DNA of 64,000 bases from Sphaerisporangium sp. TRM90804 (GTDB taxonomy: Bacteria; Actinomycetota; Actinomycetes; Streptosporangiales; Streptosporangiaceae). Of this stretch, positions 35,908 through 46,388 are shown in pieces. A program made the position numbers and the translations under genes. The stretch is from the NCBI RefSeq assembly GCF_029846175.1, contig NZ_JARWAC010000006.1:62001-126000 (forward strand), in the 5' to 3' direction. Under the pieces are notes generated by a model. It made no database searches, had not been told where the DNA came from, and was given only the letters and a program-made list of their open reading frames with translations. Numbering within the stretch: position 1 is the stretch's first letter; each line of letters opens with the position of its first letter.

Positions 35908-38900
35908 TCAGGGGCGCGGCTTCTCCCGCATCTCGAACGTCTCGATGACGTCGTCGATCTTGATGTCGTTGTACCCGACACCGATACCGCACTCGAAGCC
36001 CTCGCGGACCTCGGTCGCGTCGTCCTTGAAGCGGCGAAGCGAGGAAACGGTGAGGTTGTCGGCCACGACGACACCGTCGCGGATGATGCGGGCCTTGCTG
36101 TTGCGCGTGATCACACCGGAGCGGACCAGGCAGCCCGCCACGTTGCCGATCTTCGGGACCTTGAAGACGTCGCGGACCTCCGCGGTGCCCGTCTGGGCCT
36201 CCTCGAACTCCGGCTTCAGCATGCCCTTCAGGGCCGCCTCGATCTCCTCGATCGCCTGGTAGATGACCGAGTAGTACCGGATGTCGACGCCCTCGCGCTC
36301 GGCCAGGTCGCGCGCCCGGACCTCCGGGCGGACGTTGAAGCCGATGATGACCGCGTTGTCGTCCGCGATCGCCAGGTTGACGTCGTACTCGGTGATCGCA
36401 CCGACGGCCCGGTGGAGCACCCGAAGGCGCACCTCCTCGCCGACGTCGATCTTGAGCAGGGCGTCCTCAAGGGCCTCCACGGAACCGGACACGTCACCCT
36501 TGATGATGAGCTTGAGCTCGTCGACCTTGCCCTTCTCCATGTCGCTGAAGAGCTCTTCGAGGGTGCGGCGCCGGCTGGACTTGGCCATGTCGGCGATGCG
36601 CTGGCGGGCCGCCCGCTGCTGGGCGATCTGCCGGGCCATGCGGTCGTCGGTGACGACGATGAAGTTGTCACCGGCGCTCGGGACCGCGGTGAGACCGAGA
36701 ACCAGCACCGGACGCGACGGGTCGGCCTCGGCGACCTGCTCGCCGCTGTCGTCCAGCATCGCCCGGACGCGGCCGAAGGCCTCGCCACAGACGATGGAGT
36801 CGCCGACCCGAAGCGTTCCGCGCTGCACGAGCACGGTCGCCACCGGGCCGCGGCCCTTGTCGAGGTGCGCCTCGATGGCGATGCCCTGGGCGTCCATCGT
36901 CGGGTTGGCCCGCAGGTCGAGCTCGGCGTCCGCCGTGAGCAGGATCGCCTCCAGCAGCTCGTCGATGCCGAGCCCCTGCTTGGCGGAGATGTCCACGAAC
37001 AGCGTCGAGCCGCCGTACTCCTCGGCGACCAGACCGTACTCGGTGAGCTGCGCCCGCACCCGCATGGGGTCGGCGCCCTCCTTGTCGATCTTGTTGACCG
37101 CGACCACCACGGGCACGCTCGCCGCGTGGGCGTGGTTCAGCGCCTCGATGGTCTGAGGCTTCACGCCGTCGTCGGCCGCGACCACCAGCACGGCGATGTC
37201 GGTCGCCTGCGCGCCTCGGGCACGCATGGCGGTGAACGCCTCGTGACCCGGGGTGTCGATGAAGGTGATCTTGCGGTCGGCGCCCTCGTGCACGGTCGCC
37301 ACCTGGTAGGCGCCGATGTGCTGGGTGATGCCGCCCGCCTCGCGCGCCACCACGTTGGTGTTGCGGATGGCGTCCAGCAGCTTGGTCTTACCGTGGTCGA
37401 CGTGACCCATGACGGTCACGACCGGCGGACGGGACTCCAGATCGCTCTCGTCGCCCTCGTCCTCGCCGAACTCGATGTCGAAGGACTCGAGAAGCTCGCG
37501 GTCCTCCTCCTCCGGGCTGACGACCTGGATGGCGTAGTTGAGCTCGGCGCCCAGGAGCTGCAGGGTCTCCTCGTTCACCGACTGGGTGGCGGTCACCATC
37601 TCGCCGAGGTGCAACATGATCTGCACCAGCGACGCGGGGTTCGCACCGATCTTGTCGGCGAAGTCGGACAGCGAGGCTCCGCGCGGCAGGCGCAGGACCT
37701 GGCCGTTGCCGCGGGGGACCTGCACGCCGCCGATCGACGGGGCCTGCATGTTGTCGAACTCTTGACGCCTCTGGCGCTTGGACTTGCGGCCACGCGTCGG
37801 ACGACCGCCGGGACGCCCGAAGGCACCCGCCGTACCGCCACGCCCGCGGGCGCCGCCGCCACCGGGACGACCGCCGAAGCCGCCGCCACCGCCGCCGGGA
37901 CCGGCACCCGTGCCGGGACCGCCGGGACGACCGCCGGTGCCCGTGCGGGCACCGCCGAAGCCGCCGCCACCGCCGCCACCGGGACGACCGCCGAAGCCGC
38001 CGCCACCGCCGCCGCCGGGACGGCCACCGCCGCCACCGCCGCCGGGACGGCCGGGACCGCCACCGCCGGGACGACCGCCACCGCCGGCGCCACCGCCGCC
38101 ACCACCACCGGGACCGGAGGGGCGCGAAGGCATCATCATCGGGTTGGGACGCGGGCCGCCGGGACGGGGGCCGCCCGCACCGGGACCGGGACGCGGACCC
38201 GCCGAACCGGGACCCGGACGCGGGCCTCCGGCACCGGCCGGGCCGGGACGCGCACCCGGGGGACGCGGCATCGCGCCGTCGCGGGGGCCGTCACGGCGCG
38301 GCTCGCGCGGACCGGCGCCCTCACGGCGCGGCTCGCGGGGACCGCCGTCGCGCGGGGCGGAGTCGCGGCCGGGAGGGCCACCACCCTCGCGGCCCGGACG
38401 CGGCGGGCGCTGGCCCATGCCGCTCGCGGTGGAGCTGAACGGGTTGTTGCCCGGACGCGGGCCACGCGGGCCCGGCTTCGGGCCAGAGGGGCGCGAGCCG
38501 CCGGGCGCCGGAGCGCCGGGACGCGAGCCCGTGGGCGCGGCGCCGCCGGGCGCCGGGGCGCCCGGGGCGGTGCCACCGGGAGCGGCGCCGCCGGGGCCCG
38601 CCGAAGCGGCCGGACGCTGAGCCGGACCGGGCCGGGGGCCGGGCTTGGGAGCCGTGCGCCCGCCGGAAGCGGCCGGACGCGCGACATCGGGACGCGGCGC
38701 GTCGGAACGGGGCCCGTCGAAACGGGGACCGTCGGCACGCGGAGCGTCGGAACGGGGCGTCTCGGGGCGCGGAGCCTCGAAACGAGGAGCCTCGGTGCGG
38801 GCGGCCTCCGGACGGGGCACCGCGGGACGCGGCTCCTCCTGCCGGGGCGCTTCGGCGCGCGCGGGACGCGGCGCCTCCTGCGGAGGCTGGTTGACGTGCG

Positions 38901-39255
38901 GCATCGGCACCGGAGGACGGGGCCCGGTGTTCGCCGGACCCGGCCTCGGGACGGGCCCGGGCCTCGGGCCGGGACCAGGCCGCGGCGCCGCTTGACCGGG
39001 CGCCGAAGCGCCGTTTCCGCCCTGGCTGTGCGCCGGACGGGGAGACGCCTTCTGAGGCGCCCTGGACGACCTGTCGCCGCCCCTGGAATCGGAGGATCCC
39101 CTGGAGAACGCCTCCGTAAGCTTGCGGACCACCGGCGCTTCTATCGTTGAAGACGCCGATCGAACGAACTCGCCCATTTCCTGGAGCTTGGCCATCACGA
39201 CCTTGCTCTCTACTCCGAACTCCTTGGCGAGCTCGTAGACTCGGACCTTCGCCAC
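35908..39255 (-). CDS. infB: Translation initiation factor IF-2
   Basis: IF-2 is the GTPase that places initiator tRNA on the ribosome. The 1115-residue protein starts with the IF2_N fold ([10 protein letters not shown]), followed by about 450 residues of Pro/Gly/Arg/Ala-rich low-complexity sequence containing many GRPGGG-type repeats (about 330-520), then IF2 N-domain 2, the G domain with GHVDHGKT at 617-624, and domains II-IV. GTG start at 39255 with AGGGAG upstream. The long disordered N-terminus is typical of actinomycetes but at the long end. Confidence 0.96.
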   Translation of the reverse strand: MAKVRVYELAKEFGVESKVVMAKLQEMGEFVRSASSTIEAPVVRKLTEAFSRGSSDSRGGDRSSRAPQKASPRPAHSQGGNGASAPGQAAPRPGPGPRPGPVPRPGPANTGPRPPVPMPHVNQPPQEAPRPARAEAPRQEEPRPAVPRPEAARTEAPRFEAPRPETPRSDAPRADGPRFDGPRSDAPRPDVARPAASGGRTAPKPGPRPGPAQRPAASAGPGGAAPGGTAPGAPAPGGAAPTGSRPGAPAPGGSRPSGPKPGPRGPRPGNNPFSSTASGMGQRPPRPGREGGGPPGRDSAPRDGGPREPRREGAGPREPRRDGPRDGAMPRPPGARPGPAGAGGPRPGPGSAGPRPGPGAGGPRPGGPRPNPMMMPSRPSGPGGGGGGGAGGGGRPGGGGPGRPGGGGGGGRPGGGGGGGFGGRPGGGGGGGFGGARTGTGGRPGGPGTGAGPGGGGGGFGGRPGGGGARGRGGTAGAFGRPGGRPTRGRKSKRQRRQEFDNMQAPSIGGVQVPRGNGQVLRLPRGASLSDFADKIGANPASLVQIMLHLGEMVTATQSVNEETLQLLGAELNYAIQVVSPEEEDRELLESFDIEFGEDEGDESDLESRPPVVTVMGHVDHGKTKLLDAIRNTNVVAREAGGITQHIGAYQVATVHEGADRKITFIDTPGHEAFTAMRARGAQATDIAVLVVAADDGVKPQTIEALNHAHAASVPVVVAVNKIDKEGADPMRVRAQLTEYGLVAEEYGGSTLFVDISAKQGLGIDELLEAILLTADAELDLRANPTMDAQGIAIEAHLDKGRGPVATVLVQRGTLRVGDSIVCGEAFGRVRAMLDDSGEQVAEADPSRPVLVLGLTAVPSAGDNFIVVTDDRMARQIAQQRAARQRIADMAKSSRRRTLEELFSDMEKGKVDELKLIIKGDVSGSVEALEDALLKIDVGEEVRLRVLHRAVGAITEYDVNLAIADDNAVIIGFNVRPEVRARDLAEREGVDIRYYSVIYQAIEEIEAALKGMLKPEFEEAQTGTAEVRDVFKVPKIGNVAGCLVRSGVITRNSKARIIRDGVVVADNLTVSSLRRFKDDATEVREGFECGIGVGYNDIKIDDVIETFEMREKPRP

Positions 39256-39406
39256 TGCACTCCCTAACTCGGCCCGGGAGGCTGTGCCGCCGGACCGTCG
39301 CTACCTGGACGTACTCATCGCCGCATGCTCATCAGGCGCTCATCGCTATCTGACCCGCCTATCGACTCGGCGTCCTACATGACAGTTGGTAACCATTCAC
39401 CCGGTC

Positions 39407-39700
39407 CTACTCGGCGTCAAGCCCCACCAGTGAAGCTCGCAAACACACGACGTCGAGCGGCCCCGCGACGCGAAATGAACGCGGAAACGCTCGGCGACGT
39501 TCGGCGAGCTCCAGGCAACGCAGGGCCGGATGCACGTATGCACCGCGGCCCCGCAGCCGCCCTCGCAGGTCGGGGACGATCTCGCCCTCGACCACCACCA
39601 GGCGGAGCAGCTCGGACTTTACCGTGCGAACCCGGCAGCCCACGCATGTTCTCAGCGGGGCGGCCCGGCCACCGTTCTCAAGCTTACCTTGTGGAGGCAT
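39407..39700 (-). CDS. ylxR: YlxR family (DUF448) RNA-binding protein
   Basis: The 97-residue basic protein carries the family motif RTCVGCR (18-24, C19 and C22) and GRGAYVHP. YlxR proteins are small RNA-binding proteins encoded between nusA and infB; roles in RNase P and transcription control have been reported for some. The ATG at 39700 lies inside the nusA 3' end (17-bp overlap), with no clear ribosome-binding site, so translation is probably coupled to nusA. Confidence 0.88.
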   Translation of the reverse strand: MPPQGKLENGGRAAPLRTCVGCRVRTVKSELLRLVVVEGEIVPDLRGRLRGRGAYVHPALRCLELAERRRAFPRSFRVAGPLDVVCLRASLVGLDAE

Positions 39701-40697
39701 CGGCGGGACCGGCGGTGTCGCCTGCGGCCGTCGCCTGCGTATCGGGCCTGATGTCGATGCGCCACCCGGTGAGGCGAGCGGCGAGGCGGGCGTTCTGCCC
39801 CTCTTTGCCGATCGCCAGCGAAAGCTGGTAGTCAGGCACCGTCACCCGGGCGACCCGACCATCAAGGTCGAGGACCTCCACGTGTGAAACCCGCGCGGGC
39901 GACAGGGCATTCCCCACGAACTCCCCCGGGTCGTCCGACCAGTCGATGATGTCGATCTTCTCGCCGTGCAGCTCGGTCATCACGTTGCGCACCCGTGACC
40001 CCATGGGGCCGATGCAGGCGCCCTTGGCGTTGACCCCGCCGCGCCGCGACCTTACCGCGATCTTGGTGCGGTGGCCGGCCTCGCGGGCGATGGCGGCGAT
40101 CTCCACCGTGCCGTCGGCGATCTCGGGAACCTCCAGGGCGAACAGCTTCTTGACGAGGTTCGGGTGGGTGCGGGACAGCGTGACCGACGGGCCCTTGTGC
40201 CCCTTCTTCACCTGCACGACGTAGCAGCGCAGCCGCTCGCCGTGCACGTACTCCTCGCCGGGGACCTGCTCGTTGTGCGGCAGGATCGCCTCGATCTTGC
40301 CGAGGTCGACCAGCACCACGCGGGGGTCCTTGCCCTGCTGGATCACGCCCGCGACCAGCTCGCCCTCGCGGCTCGCGAACTCGCCGAAGTTGATCTCGTC
40401 CTCGGCGTCCCTGAGCTGCTGGAGGATCACCTGCTTGGCCGTGGTCGCGGCGATGCGGCTGAAGTTGCCGGGGGTGTCGTCGTACTCCCTGACGACCCCG
40501 CCCTCGTCGTCCAGCTCCGCGGCCCAGATCGTCACGTGCCCGGAGGCGCGGTCGAGATGCGCGCGCCCCTTCGGGGCCGCGCCCTCGGTGCGGAGGTACG
40601 CGATGAGCAGGGCGTCCTCGATGGCCTTCACAACCAGGTCGAAGGAGATGTCCTTCTCCCGCTCCAGGCTGCGCAGAACGGTCATGTCGATGTCCAC
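39684..40697 (-). CDS. nusA: Transcription termination/antitermination factor NusA
   Basis: NusA binds RNA polymerase and nascent RNA, affecting pausing, termination and rRNA antitermination. The 337-residue protein has the N-terminal polymerase-binding domain, an S1 domain (about 110-185) and two KH domains with [11 protein letters not shown] and [16 protein letters not shown]. It lacks the acidic repeats of E. coli NusA, as in other actinobacteria. GTG at 40697 after GGGGGAG is preferred over ATG at 40685. It follows rimP by 11 bp. Confidence 0.95.
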   Translation of the reverse strand: MDIDMTVLRSLEREKDISFDLVVKAIEDALLIAYLRTEGAAPKGRAHLDRASGHVTIWAAELDDEGGVVREYDDTPGNFSRIAATTAKQVILQQLRDAEDEINFGEFASREGELVAGVIQQGKDPRVVLVDLGKIEAILPHNEQVPGEEYVHGERLRCYVVQVKKGHKGPSVTLSRTHPNLVKKLFALEVPEIADGTVEIAAIAREAGHRTKIAVRSRRGGVNAKGACIGPMGSRVRNVMTELHGEKIDIIDWSDDPGEFVGNALSPARVSHVEVLDLDGRVARVTVPDYQLSLAIGKEGQNARLAARLTGWRIDIRPDTQATAAGDTAGPADASTR

Positions 40698-40708
40698 AAG
40701 GCTCCCCC

Positions 40709-41224
40709 CTAGACCTCGTCGCCGTCGCCGGCGTCTTCCTCGTGCCGGTCGTCCTCGTCGCGCCGGCGGAACTCGACCTGCACCCGCCCCTTGGCGAGCT
40801 CCTCCCACGCGAGCAGCCGCGGCGTGCCGGTGTCGTCGGGCCGCAGCTCGACGCCGGAGTCGCCGACGGCGGCGATGCGGCCCTCGGCGAGGCTGCCGTC
40901 ACGAAGGTCGGCCTTGACGAGCCGCCCCTTGTTCCGGCGCCAGTGGCGCTGCTCGGTGAGCGGGCGGTCGACACCGGGCGAGGTGACCTCCAGGACGTAA
41001 GGGCCGGTGCCCATCACGTCGCTGTCGTCGAGCGCCTTGGAGACGCCCTGACTCACTTCGGCGACCTGGTCGAGGTTCACGCCGCCGTCGCCGTCCACGA
41101 CGACCCTCAGGAGGCGTCGCCGGCCGGCGGGGGTGATCGTGACGTCTTCGAGATCGAGCCCCTTCGCGGCGGCGACGGGCTCGAGAAGTTTGAACAGGCG
41201 GTCACGTCGAGCGTCTGCGCTCAT
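40709..41224 (-). CDS. rimP: Ribosome maturation factor RimP
   Basis: RimP is needed for 30S maturation. The 171-residue protein has the family N-domain ([20 protein letters not shown]), the EVSSPGxDRPL-type motif, here [11 protein letters not shown], and a C-terminal SH3-like domain followed by an acidic tail. The ATG at 41224 follows GGGAGGT; upstream in-frame codons cross the predicted promoter. It is the first gene of the nusA-infB operon and diverges from the DUF4439 genes. Confidence 0.93.
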   Translation of the reverse strand: MSADARRDRLFKLLEPVAAAKGLDLEDVTITPAGRRRLLRVVVDGDGGVNLDQVAEVSQGVSKALDDSDVMGTGPYVLEVTSPGVDRPLTEQRHWRRNKGRLVKADLRDGSLAEGRIAAVGDSGVELRPDDTGTPRLLAWEELAKGRVQVEFRRRDEDDRHEEDAGDGDEV

Positions 41225-41242
41225 GCTGACCTCCCAGTTGTA

Positions 41243-41271
41243 ATTATGGGCCGTCGTACTCGACGGCCGAA
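41243..41271 (-). promoter_or_regulatory. Promoter and inverted repeat of the rimP-nusA-infB operon
   Basis: On the minus strand CATAAT (41243-41248) lies behind a TTCGGC -35 with a 17-bp spacer. A perfect 8-bp inverted repeat, GGCCGTCG and CGACGGCC around TACT (41249-41268), fills the spacer. This is a likely operator controlling the operon, or a structured promoter element. Confidence 0.55.
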
Positions 41272-41410
41272 GGCGGACCTCGCCCAACGGTTCACCAGCC
41301 TATCGACACCAGGGCGTGGAAAGAGCGCCACTCGGCCACCCACCCGGTGACGCGCCGTACGATGCTAGTGCCAAGCCAGGAGAAGCCGTCATTCCACGGG
41401 AGGCCGCACC

Positions 41411-41929
41411 GTGCGCCAGCGTGCCCTGACCCGGCGCGCCCTGCTTCGCGGTACCGCCGCCGGAGCCGCCGCCGCGGTCGCCGGCTGCTCGCCCACACCG
41501 GGCGCGCCGCCCGCGGCCCCGCCCGCGCCGCCCGACCCCGAGACCGTCCTGCTCACCGGCGTCATCGCCGCCAAGGAGGAGATGGTCGCGCTCTACCGGC
41601 GGGCCGGCGAGGCCGACGCCGCGACGGCCGCCGAGCTGCTGCCGTTCCGGCAGCGCCACGAGGCCCACCTGGCGGAGCTGCGCCGCCGCCTCCCGGCGTC
41701 CGCGCCCTCCGCCACGCCGACGGCTCCGGTCTCCCCCGCGCCGACCTCGCCGGCGCCGACGCCCTCCCCCTCGGCGGTGTCCGTCGGCGCGCTGCGCACC
41801 CTGGAGCGCAAGGCGGCCGCGGCCCGGCCCCGCCAGGCCGAGGGCGTCTCCCCCGCGCTGGCCCAGCTCCTGGCCTGCATCGGCGCCTGCGAGGCCGTGC
41901 ACGCGACGGCCCTGCCGAGGACGTCGTGA
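41411..41929 (+). CDS. Tat-exported lipoprotein with DUF4439-type (ferritin-like) domain
   Basis: The 172-residue protein starts with twin arginines (RRALLRG) and a lipobox (VAGC, Cys26), so it is probably exported folded and lipid-anchored. A Pro-rich linker follows, then helical segments with EExVALYRRAG and HEAHLAELRRR, resembling the ferritin-like DUF4439 fold; a Ser/Pro/Thr-rich insert splits the domain. GTG start with GGGAGG upstream. Its stop overlaps the start of a second DUF4439 protein (GTGA), so the two are coupled and probably work together. Function unknown; metal binding not established. Confidence 0.7.
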   Translation: MRQRALTRRALLRGTAAGAAAAVAGCSPTPGAPPAAPPAPPDPETVLLTGVIAAKEEMVALYRRAGEADAATAAELLPFRQRHEAHLAELRRRLPASAPSATPTAPVSPAPTSPAPTPSPSAVSVGALRTLERKAAAARPRQAEGVSPALAQLLACIGACEAVHATALPRTS

Positions 41930-42387
41930 CCGATCCGCTGCGCGCCCTGATCAAGGTGCTGGACGCCGAGCACGCCGCCGTGTACGCCTACGGCGTCGTC
42001 GGCGCACGCGCCGGCGGCGCACGCGCCGCGGCGACGGCCGGCTACGAGGCCCACCGGGCCCGGCGCGACCAGCTCCGCGCGATGATCAGGGCCAGGGGCG
42101 GCACGCCCTCGGAGGCCGGCGCGGCCTACGACCTGCCGTTCCCGGTGCCGACGGCGCGCGACGCCGAGCGCCTGGCCGCCCACGTCGAAGAGCGGGTGAC
42201 CGCCGCCTACCTCGAACTGGCCGCCGTCGCCGACCCCACGCTGCGCCGCCTCGCGTTCACGGCGATGCAGGAGAGCGCGGTCAGGGGCTACGGCTGGCAC
42301 TCGCCGATCACCGCCTTCCCCGGGCGGGCCCGGGCCGCGGCGCCGGCGCCCGCCGTGACCCCGTCGCCGAGCACCACCGGGCCGTAG
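41926..42387 (+). CDS. DUF4439 ferritin-like protein, cytoplasmic
   Basis: The 153-residue protein is mainly helical with LDAEHAAVYAYGVVGA, YEAHRARRDQLRAMI and AMQESAVRGYGW, the DUF4439 signature with candidate metal-binding Glu/His residues (E and H in AEHAA and YEAH). There is no signal peptide, in contrast to the overlapping upstream gene. GTG start at 41926 follows GAGGAC. Genes of this kind are found beside rimP and proS in actinomycetes; role unknown. Confidence 0.8.
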   Translation: MTDPLRALIKVLDAEHAAVYAYGVVGARAGGARAAATAGYEAHRARRDQLRAMIRARGGTPSEAGAAYDLPFPVPTARDAERLAAHVEERVTAAYLELAAVADPTLRRLAFTAMQESAVRGYGWHSPITAFPGRARAAAPAPAVTPSPSTTGP

Positions 42388-42484
42388 CCCCGTCGCCCGG
42401 CCTCACGCCCAAGGTCATTCGCACGTTTGCGATCTGTTCCGTGGGTAGACGCTGTTTCGTCGAAATACAGCCACGGAGGGCACG

Positions 42485-42679
42485 ATGGGACTCAGTTACC
42501 GTAAGTCGATCAAGATGGGGCCGTTCCGGCTCAACCTTTCGCGCAGCGGTGTGGGGCACAGCTACGGCGGACGTGGCTTCCGTGTCACCAAGACCGCCGA
42601 CGGGCGCCGCACCCTCACCGTGAACCTGCCCGGCGGCTTCCACTGGAAGAAGACGCTCGGCTCCCGAAGCAGCAGGTGA
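42485..42679 (+). CDS. DUF4236 small protein
   Basis: The 64-residue protein begins MGLSYRKSIKMGPFRLNLSRSG and continues with a GxRGFRVTKTADGRR segment, the DUF4236 pattern of short beta-strand repeats. The family is widespread, small and without known function. The ATG follows CACGGAGGG. It is preceded by 97 bp of non-coding DNA and converges with proS. Confidence 0.8.
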   Translation: MGLSYRKSIKMGPFRLNLSRSGVGHSYGGRGFRVTKTADGRRTLTVNLPGGFHWKKTLGSRSSR

Positions 42680-42697
42680 CCGTCGCGGACCGTATGG

Positions 42698-44455
42698 TCA
42701 GACGGCGCCGGACACCGGGTGGACGGCGGCGACGACGCGGGTGACCGCCTCGTCCAGGGGGATCTCCTCCCTGCCGCCGCCCGCCCGGTCACGCAGCTCC
42801 ACGACTCCTTGAGCCAGGCCGCGCCCGACGATCAGGATCGTCGGGACGCCCAGCAGCTCGGCGTCCTTGAACTTCACCCCCGGCGAGACGCTCGCGCGGT
42901 CGTCGACGAGCACGCGCAGGCCCTTGGCCTCCAGCTCCTCGGCGAGCCGTGTCGCCACCTCGACCTGGTTGTCCTTGCCGGTGCCCACGACGTGCACGTC
43001 GGCGGGCGCCACCTCGCGGGGCCAGACCAGGCCCAGCTCGTCGTGCGTCTGCTCGGCCAGCACGGCGACCGCCCGTGAGACGCCCACCCCGTAGGAGCCC
43101 ATGGTGATGCGGATGGGCTTGCCGTCGGGGCCGAGGGCGTCGAGCCCGGCGACGTCGGCGTACTTGCGGCCGAGCTGGAAGATGTGGCCGATCTCGATGC
43201 CGCGGTCGATGGACAGGTCGTGGGCGCAGCGGGGGCAGGAGTCGCCGGCCCGCACCTCGGCGGCCTCGATCGTGCCGTCGGCCTCGAAGTCGCGGCCCGC
43301 GACGACGTGCGCCGCGTGCTTGCCCTCCTCGTTGGCTCCGGTGACCCAGGAGGAGCCGGCGACCACGCGGGGGTCGACGAGGTAGCGGATGCCCAGCTCC
43401 TTGAGGACCTGCGGGCCGATGTAGCCGCGCACCAGGCCGGGGTGCCTGGCGAAGTCGGGGGCCTCGAAGATCTCGGGAACGCCGGGCGACAGCGACGCCT
43501 CCAGCCGCTTGAAGTCGACCTCGCGGTCGCCGGGCAGGCCGACGACCAGGGTCTCGGTCTCGCCGGAGCCGGGCGTGCGCACCTTGACCACGACGTTCTT
43601 GAGCGTGCCCGCGGCGGTGACGCCGAGGCCGTACCGCTCGTTGACGTAGGCGACCAGCGAGTCGATGGTCGGGGTGCCGGGGGTGTCGAGCACCTCCAGG
43701 GCGGGGTGGTCGCCGCTCACGGCGGGCGGCGCGGGCGTGACGACGGCCTCGGCGTTGGCCGCGTAGCCGCAGTTGCGGCAGGCCACGAAGGTGTCCTCGC
43801 CGGTCTCGCAGGGGGCGAGGAACTCCTCGGACGCGGAGCCGCCCATGGCGCCGGACATCGCGAAGCAGATCTTGTAGTCGATGCCGAGCCGGTCGAACAG
43901 CTTGATGTAGGCCTCGCGGTGCAGCTCGTAGGAGCGCTTGAGACCGTCGTCGTCGAGGTCGAAGGAGTAGGAGTCCTTCATGATGAACTCGCGCCCGCGC
44001 AGGATGCCCGCCCGGGGCCGCGCCTCGTCGCGGTACTTCGTCTGAATTTGGTAGAGGATGACCGGGAAGTCCTTATAGGAGGAGTACTCCCCCTTCACCA
44101 TGTCGGTGAACATCTCCTCGTGCGTGGGGCCGAGCAGGTAGTCGGCGCCCTTGCGGTCCTTCAGGCGGAACAGCGTGTCGCCGTACTCCGTCCAGCGGCC
44201 GGTGGCCTCGTAGTACTCGCGGGGCAGCAGCGCCGGGAACAGGACCTCCTGACCGCCCATGGCGTTCATCTCCTCGCGCACCACGCGGGCGACGTTCTCC
44301 ATGACGATCTTACCGAGGGGCAGCCACGAGTAGATGCCCGGCGCGACCCGGCGGACGTAACCGGCGCGGACCAGCAGCCGGTGGCTCGGCACCTCGGCGT
44401 CCGCCGGGTCCTCACGCAGGGTGCGAAGGAACAGGGTGGACATACGCAGCAGCAC
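42698..44455 (-). CDS. proS: Prolyl-tRNA synthetase
   Basis: ProRS charges tRNA-Pro in the cytoplasm. The 585-residue length and the central YbaK-type editing insertion (about 225-400) show the bacterial type. Class II motifs are visible: motif 2 around the [10 protein letters not shown] segment (137-146) and motif 3 near [19 protein letters not shown] at 44455 is preferred because GAGGAG lies 5 nt upstream; ATG at 44443 is the alternative. It converges with DUF4236. Confidence 0.95.
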   Translation of the reverse strand: MLLRMSTLFLRTLREDPADAEVPSHRLLVRAGYVRRVAPGIYSWLPLGKIVMENVARVVREEMNAMGGQEVLFPALLPREYYEATGRWTEYGDTLFRLKDRKGADYLLGPTHEEMFTDMVKGEYSSYKDFPVILYQIQTKYRDEARPRAGILRGREFIMKDSYSFDLDDDGLKRSYELHREAYIKLFDRLGIDYKICFAMSGAMGGSASEEFLAPCETGEDTFVACRNCGYAANAEAVVTPAPPAVSGDHPALEVLDTPGTPTIDSLVAYVNERYGLGVTAAGTLKNVVVKVRTPGSGETETLVVGLPGDREVDFKRLEASLSPGVPEIFEAPDFARHPGLVRGYIGPQVLKELGIRYLVDPRVVAGSSWVTGANEEGKHAAHVVAGRDFEADGTIEAAEVRAGDSCPRCAHDLSIDRGIEIGHIFQLGRKYADVAGLDALGPDGKPIRITMGSYGVGVSRAVAVLAEQTHDELGLVWPREVAPADVHVVGTGKDNQVEVATRLAEELEAKGLRVLVDDRASVSPGVKFKDAELLGVPTILIVGRGLAQGVVELRDRAGGGREEIPLDEAVTRVVAAVHPVSGAV

Positions 44456-44999
44456 GGCTACTCCTCGGTCGCGGGGATCGGCAGGTATACAGGCTATCGA
44501 CTCCCGCGCGGACCTCGCCCGCGGTTAAAGCCCGCACCGTCGCCGCCGGACGGGGGCGCCCGGCCGCCGCCGGCGGCGCGTGAACCGGTGTCGCCGGAGG
44601 GTGGGGCGAGTGTACGCCCCCGGCCGCCGAAAGTCCCCCGAGCCCGGACCCCGGCGCGAACGCCCCCGGGGACGGGCGGAGCCTACGCGGCACCCCGGCG
44701 CGGGCACCGGGGCCACCCCAGACGGGATCATAAGCTGGACCTGGGAGCCGGCCGGCGCAGCCGCGCGGAGCCCCGCGCGCGAACGCCGCCGTCCCACGCC
44801 GTGTCACCGCGAAGGCCGAGGTGAGCGAGGGGGCCGTTCCGTCACCGGACCGCCGGAAAGGGCGGTGCCGCCCGTTTCCCGCCGACGACCGGAACCGGAT
44901 CTCCCCGGCGACGCGGCCGTGTACGTCTGGCCCGAGGGGGCGGGTTCGGCGACAATCACCAGCATGACACCGTGGGGCCCCGGCCCCGAAGGAGGCCAC

Positions 45000-46331
45000 A
45001 TGCCGCTCCGCGTTGCGGTCGTGGGATCCGGTCCCGCCGGCATCTACACGGCCGAGGCCCTGACCAAGCAGGCGGGCGAGCCGGTCGAGATCGATGTGCT
45101 GGACCGGCTGCCGACCCCGTACGGACTGGTCAGGTACGGCGTAGCACCCGACCACACCTCCATCAAGTCGATCGCCGGCTACCTGCGCCGCGTCCTGGAG
45201 CAGCCGGCGGTGCGGTTCCTCGGCGGCGTCGAGCTCGGCGCCGACATCTCGGTGGACGAACTGCGATCCAGCTACGACGCGGTCGTGTTCTGCACGGGCG
45301 CCATGGTCGACCGGCGTCTGGGCATCCCCGGGGAGGACCTCCCCGGCAGCGTCGCCGCCACCGACTTCGTCAACTGGTACTGCGGGCACCCCGACGTGCC
45401 GCCGGAGGCCTTCCTGCTCGACAGCCCCGACGTCGCCGTGATCGGCGTCGGCAACGTCGCGGTCGACGTCGTCCGGATCCTCGCCAAGACCGCCGAGGAG
45501 CTCCGCTCGACCGACGTTCCGCAGGAGGTGCTCGACCGGCTCTCCAAGAGCCAGGTGCGGGGCATCCACATGATCGGCCGGCGCGGCCCCGAGCACGCCA
45601 AGTTCACGCTCAAGGAGCTGCGCGAGCTGGGCGAGCTGGAGAACTGCGACGTCACCGTGCGGCCGGAGGAGGCCGGCGACAGCGACGTCAGCGAGCTGTC
45701 GCGGCAGGTGCGCGGCAACGTCGAGGTGCTGAGGTCCTGGTGCACCAGGGCCCCGGCGGGCCGGCCGCGCCGCCTGGACGTGCGCTTCTGGCTGCGCCCG
45801 GTGGAGATCCTCGGGTCCTCCCGCGTCGAGGGGCTCCGGCTGGAGCGCACGACGCTGGAGAACGGCCGGGTCGTCGGCACCGGCGAGTTCGAGACCATCC
45901 GCGCGGGCATGGTGCTGCGCTCGGTCGGGTACCAGAGCGTCCCGCTGCCGGGGGTGCCGTTCGACAGCGCCACGATGACCGTCCCGAACGTCGCCGGCCG
46001 GGTCGACGAGGGGCGCTACGTCGCGGGCTGGCTGAAGCGCGGGCCCTCCGGGGTCATCGGCACCAACAAGTCCGACGCCGCCGAGACCGTGCGCACCCTG
46101 CTGGCCGACCTCGCCTCGCGCCCCGACCGCCCGGCGCCGTCGACCCGCCTGGACGACCTGCTGGCGGCGCGCGGCGTGGCGCCGGTGACCTACGACGAGT
46201 GGCTGGCGATCGAGGCGGCCGAGGCCGCGCTGGCGGCGACGCTGGGCCGGGGCGAGGCCGTCAAGCTGGTCGGGCGCGGCGCCATGCTGACCGCCACCGG
46301 GCGCGCCTGGCCGCCCGCGGAGAAGGTCTGA
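45000..46331 (+). CDS. Ferredoxin-NADP reductase, FprA type
   Basis: The 443-residue flavoprotein resembles mycobacterial FprA and adrenodoxin reductase: FAD-binding GSGPAGIYTAE at 9-19, the LPTPYGLVRYGVAPDH segment, NADP-binding GVGNVAVDVVR (about 148-158), the RRGP loop and the C-terminal GWLKRGPSGVIGTNK. It would transfer electrons between NADPH and ferredoxin, for example for P450s. The ATG follows GAAGGAGG; an upstream in-frame extension to 44580 is not supported. Monocistronic, with a hairpin after the stop. Confidence 0.92.
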   Translation: MPLRVAVVGSGPAGIYTAEALTKQAGEPVEIDVLDRLPTPYGLVRYGVAPDHTSIKSIAGYLRRVLEQPAVRFLGGVELGADISVDELRSSYDAVVFCTGAMVDRRLGIPGEDLPGSVAATDFVNWYCGHPDVPPEAFLLDSPDVAVIGVGNVAVDVVRILAKTAEELRSTDVPQEVLDRLSKSQVRGIHMIGRRGPEHAKFTLKELRELGELENCDVTVRPEEAGDSDVSELSRQVRGNVEVLRSWCTRAPAGRPRRLDVRFWLRPVEILGSSRVEGLRLERTTLENGRVVGTGEFETIRAGMVLRSVGYQSVPLPGVPFDSATMTVPNVAGRVDEGRYVAGWLKRGPSGVIGTNKSDAAETVRTLLADLASRPDRPAPSTRLDDLLAARGVAPVTYDEWLAIEAAEAALAATLGRGEAVKLVGRGAMLTATGRAWPPAEKV

Positions 46332-46342
46332 GGCCGGTGAGC

Positions 46343-46375
46343 GTCCCCGGTCGCCCGTAGCCGGGCGGCCGGGAC
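46343..46375. terminator. Bidirectional hairpin between the reductase and DUF6986 genes
   Basis: Arms GTCCCCGGTCGCCCG and CGGGCGGCCGGGAC pair with one bulge and one G-T pair around TAGC. It separates convergent genes. Confidence 0.6.
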
Positions 46376-46388
46376 GGGCCGGCGGGCG

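Noticed and set aside
37800-38120. Repeated CCGCCGGGACG-type words resembling a repeat array
   Set aside because: They are codons of the Gly/Arg/Pro-rich N-terminus of IF-2, in frame and irregular, not a CRISPR or transposon repeat.
35806-39150. A plus-strand frame of 1114 codons opposite infB
   Set aside because: It mirrors the IF-2 gene, is low-complexity, and has no ribosome-binding site or conserved domain.
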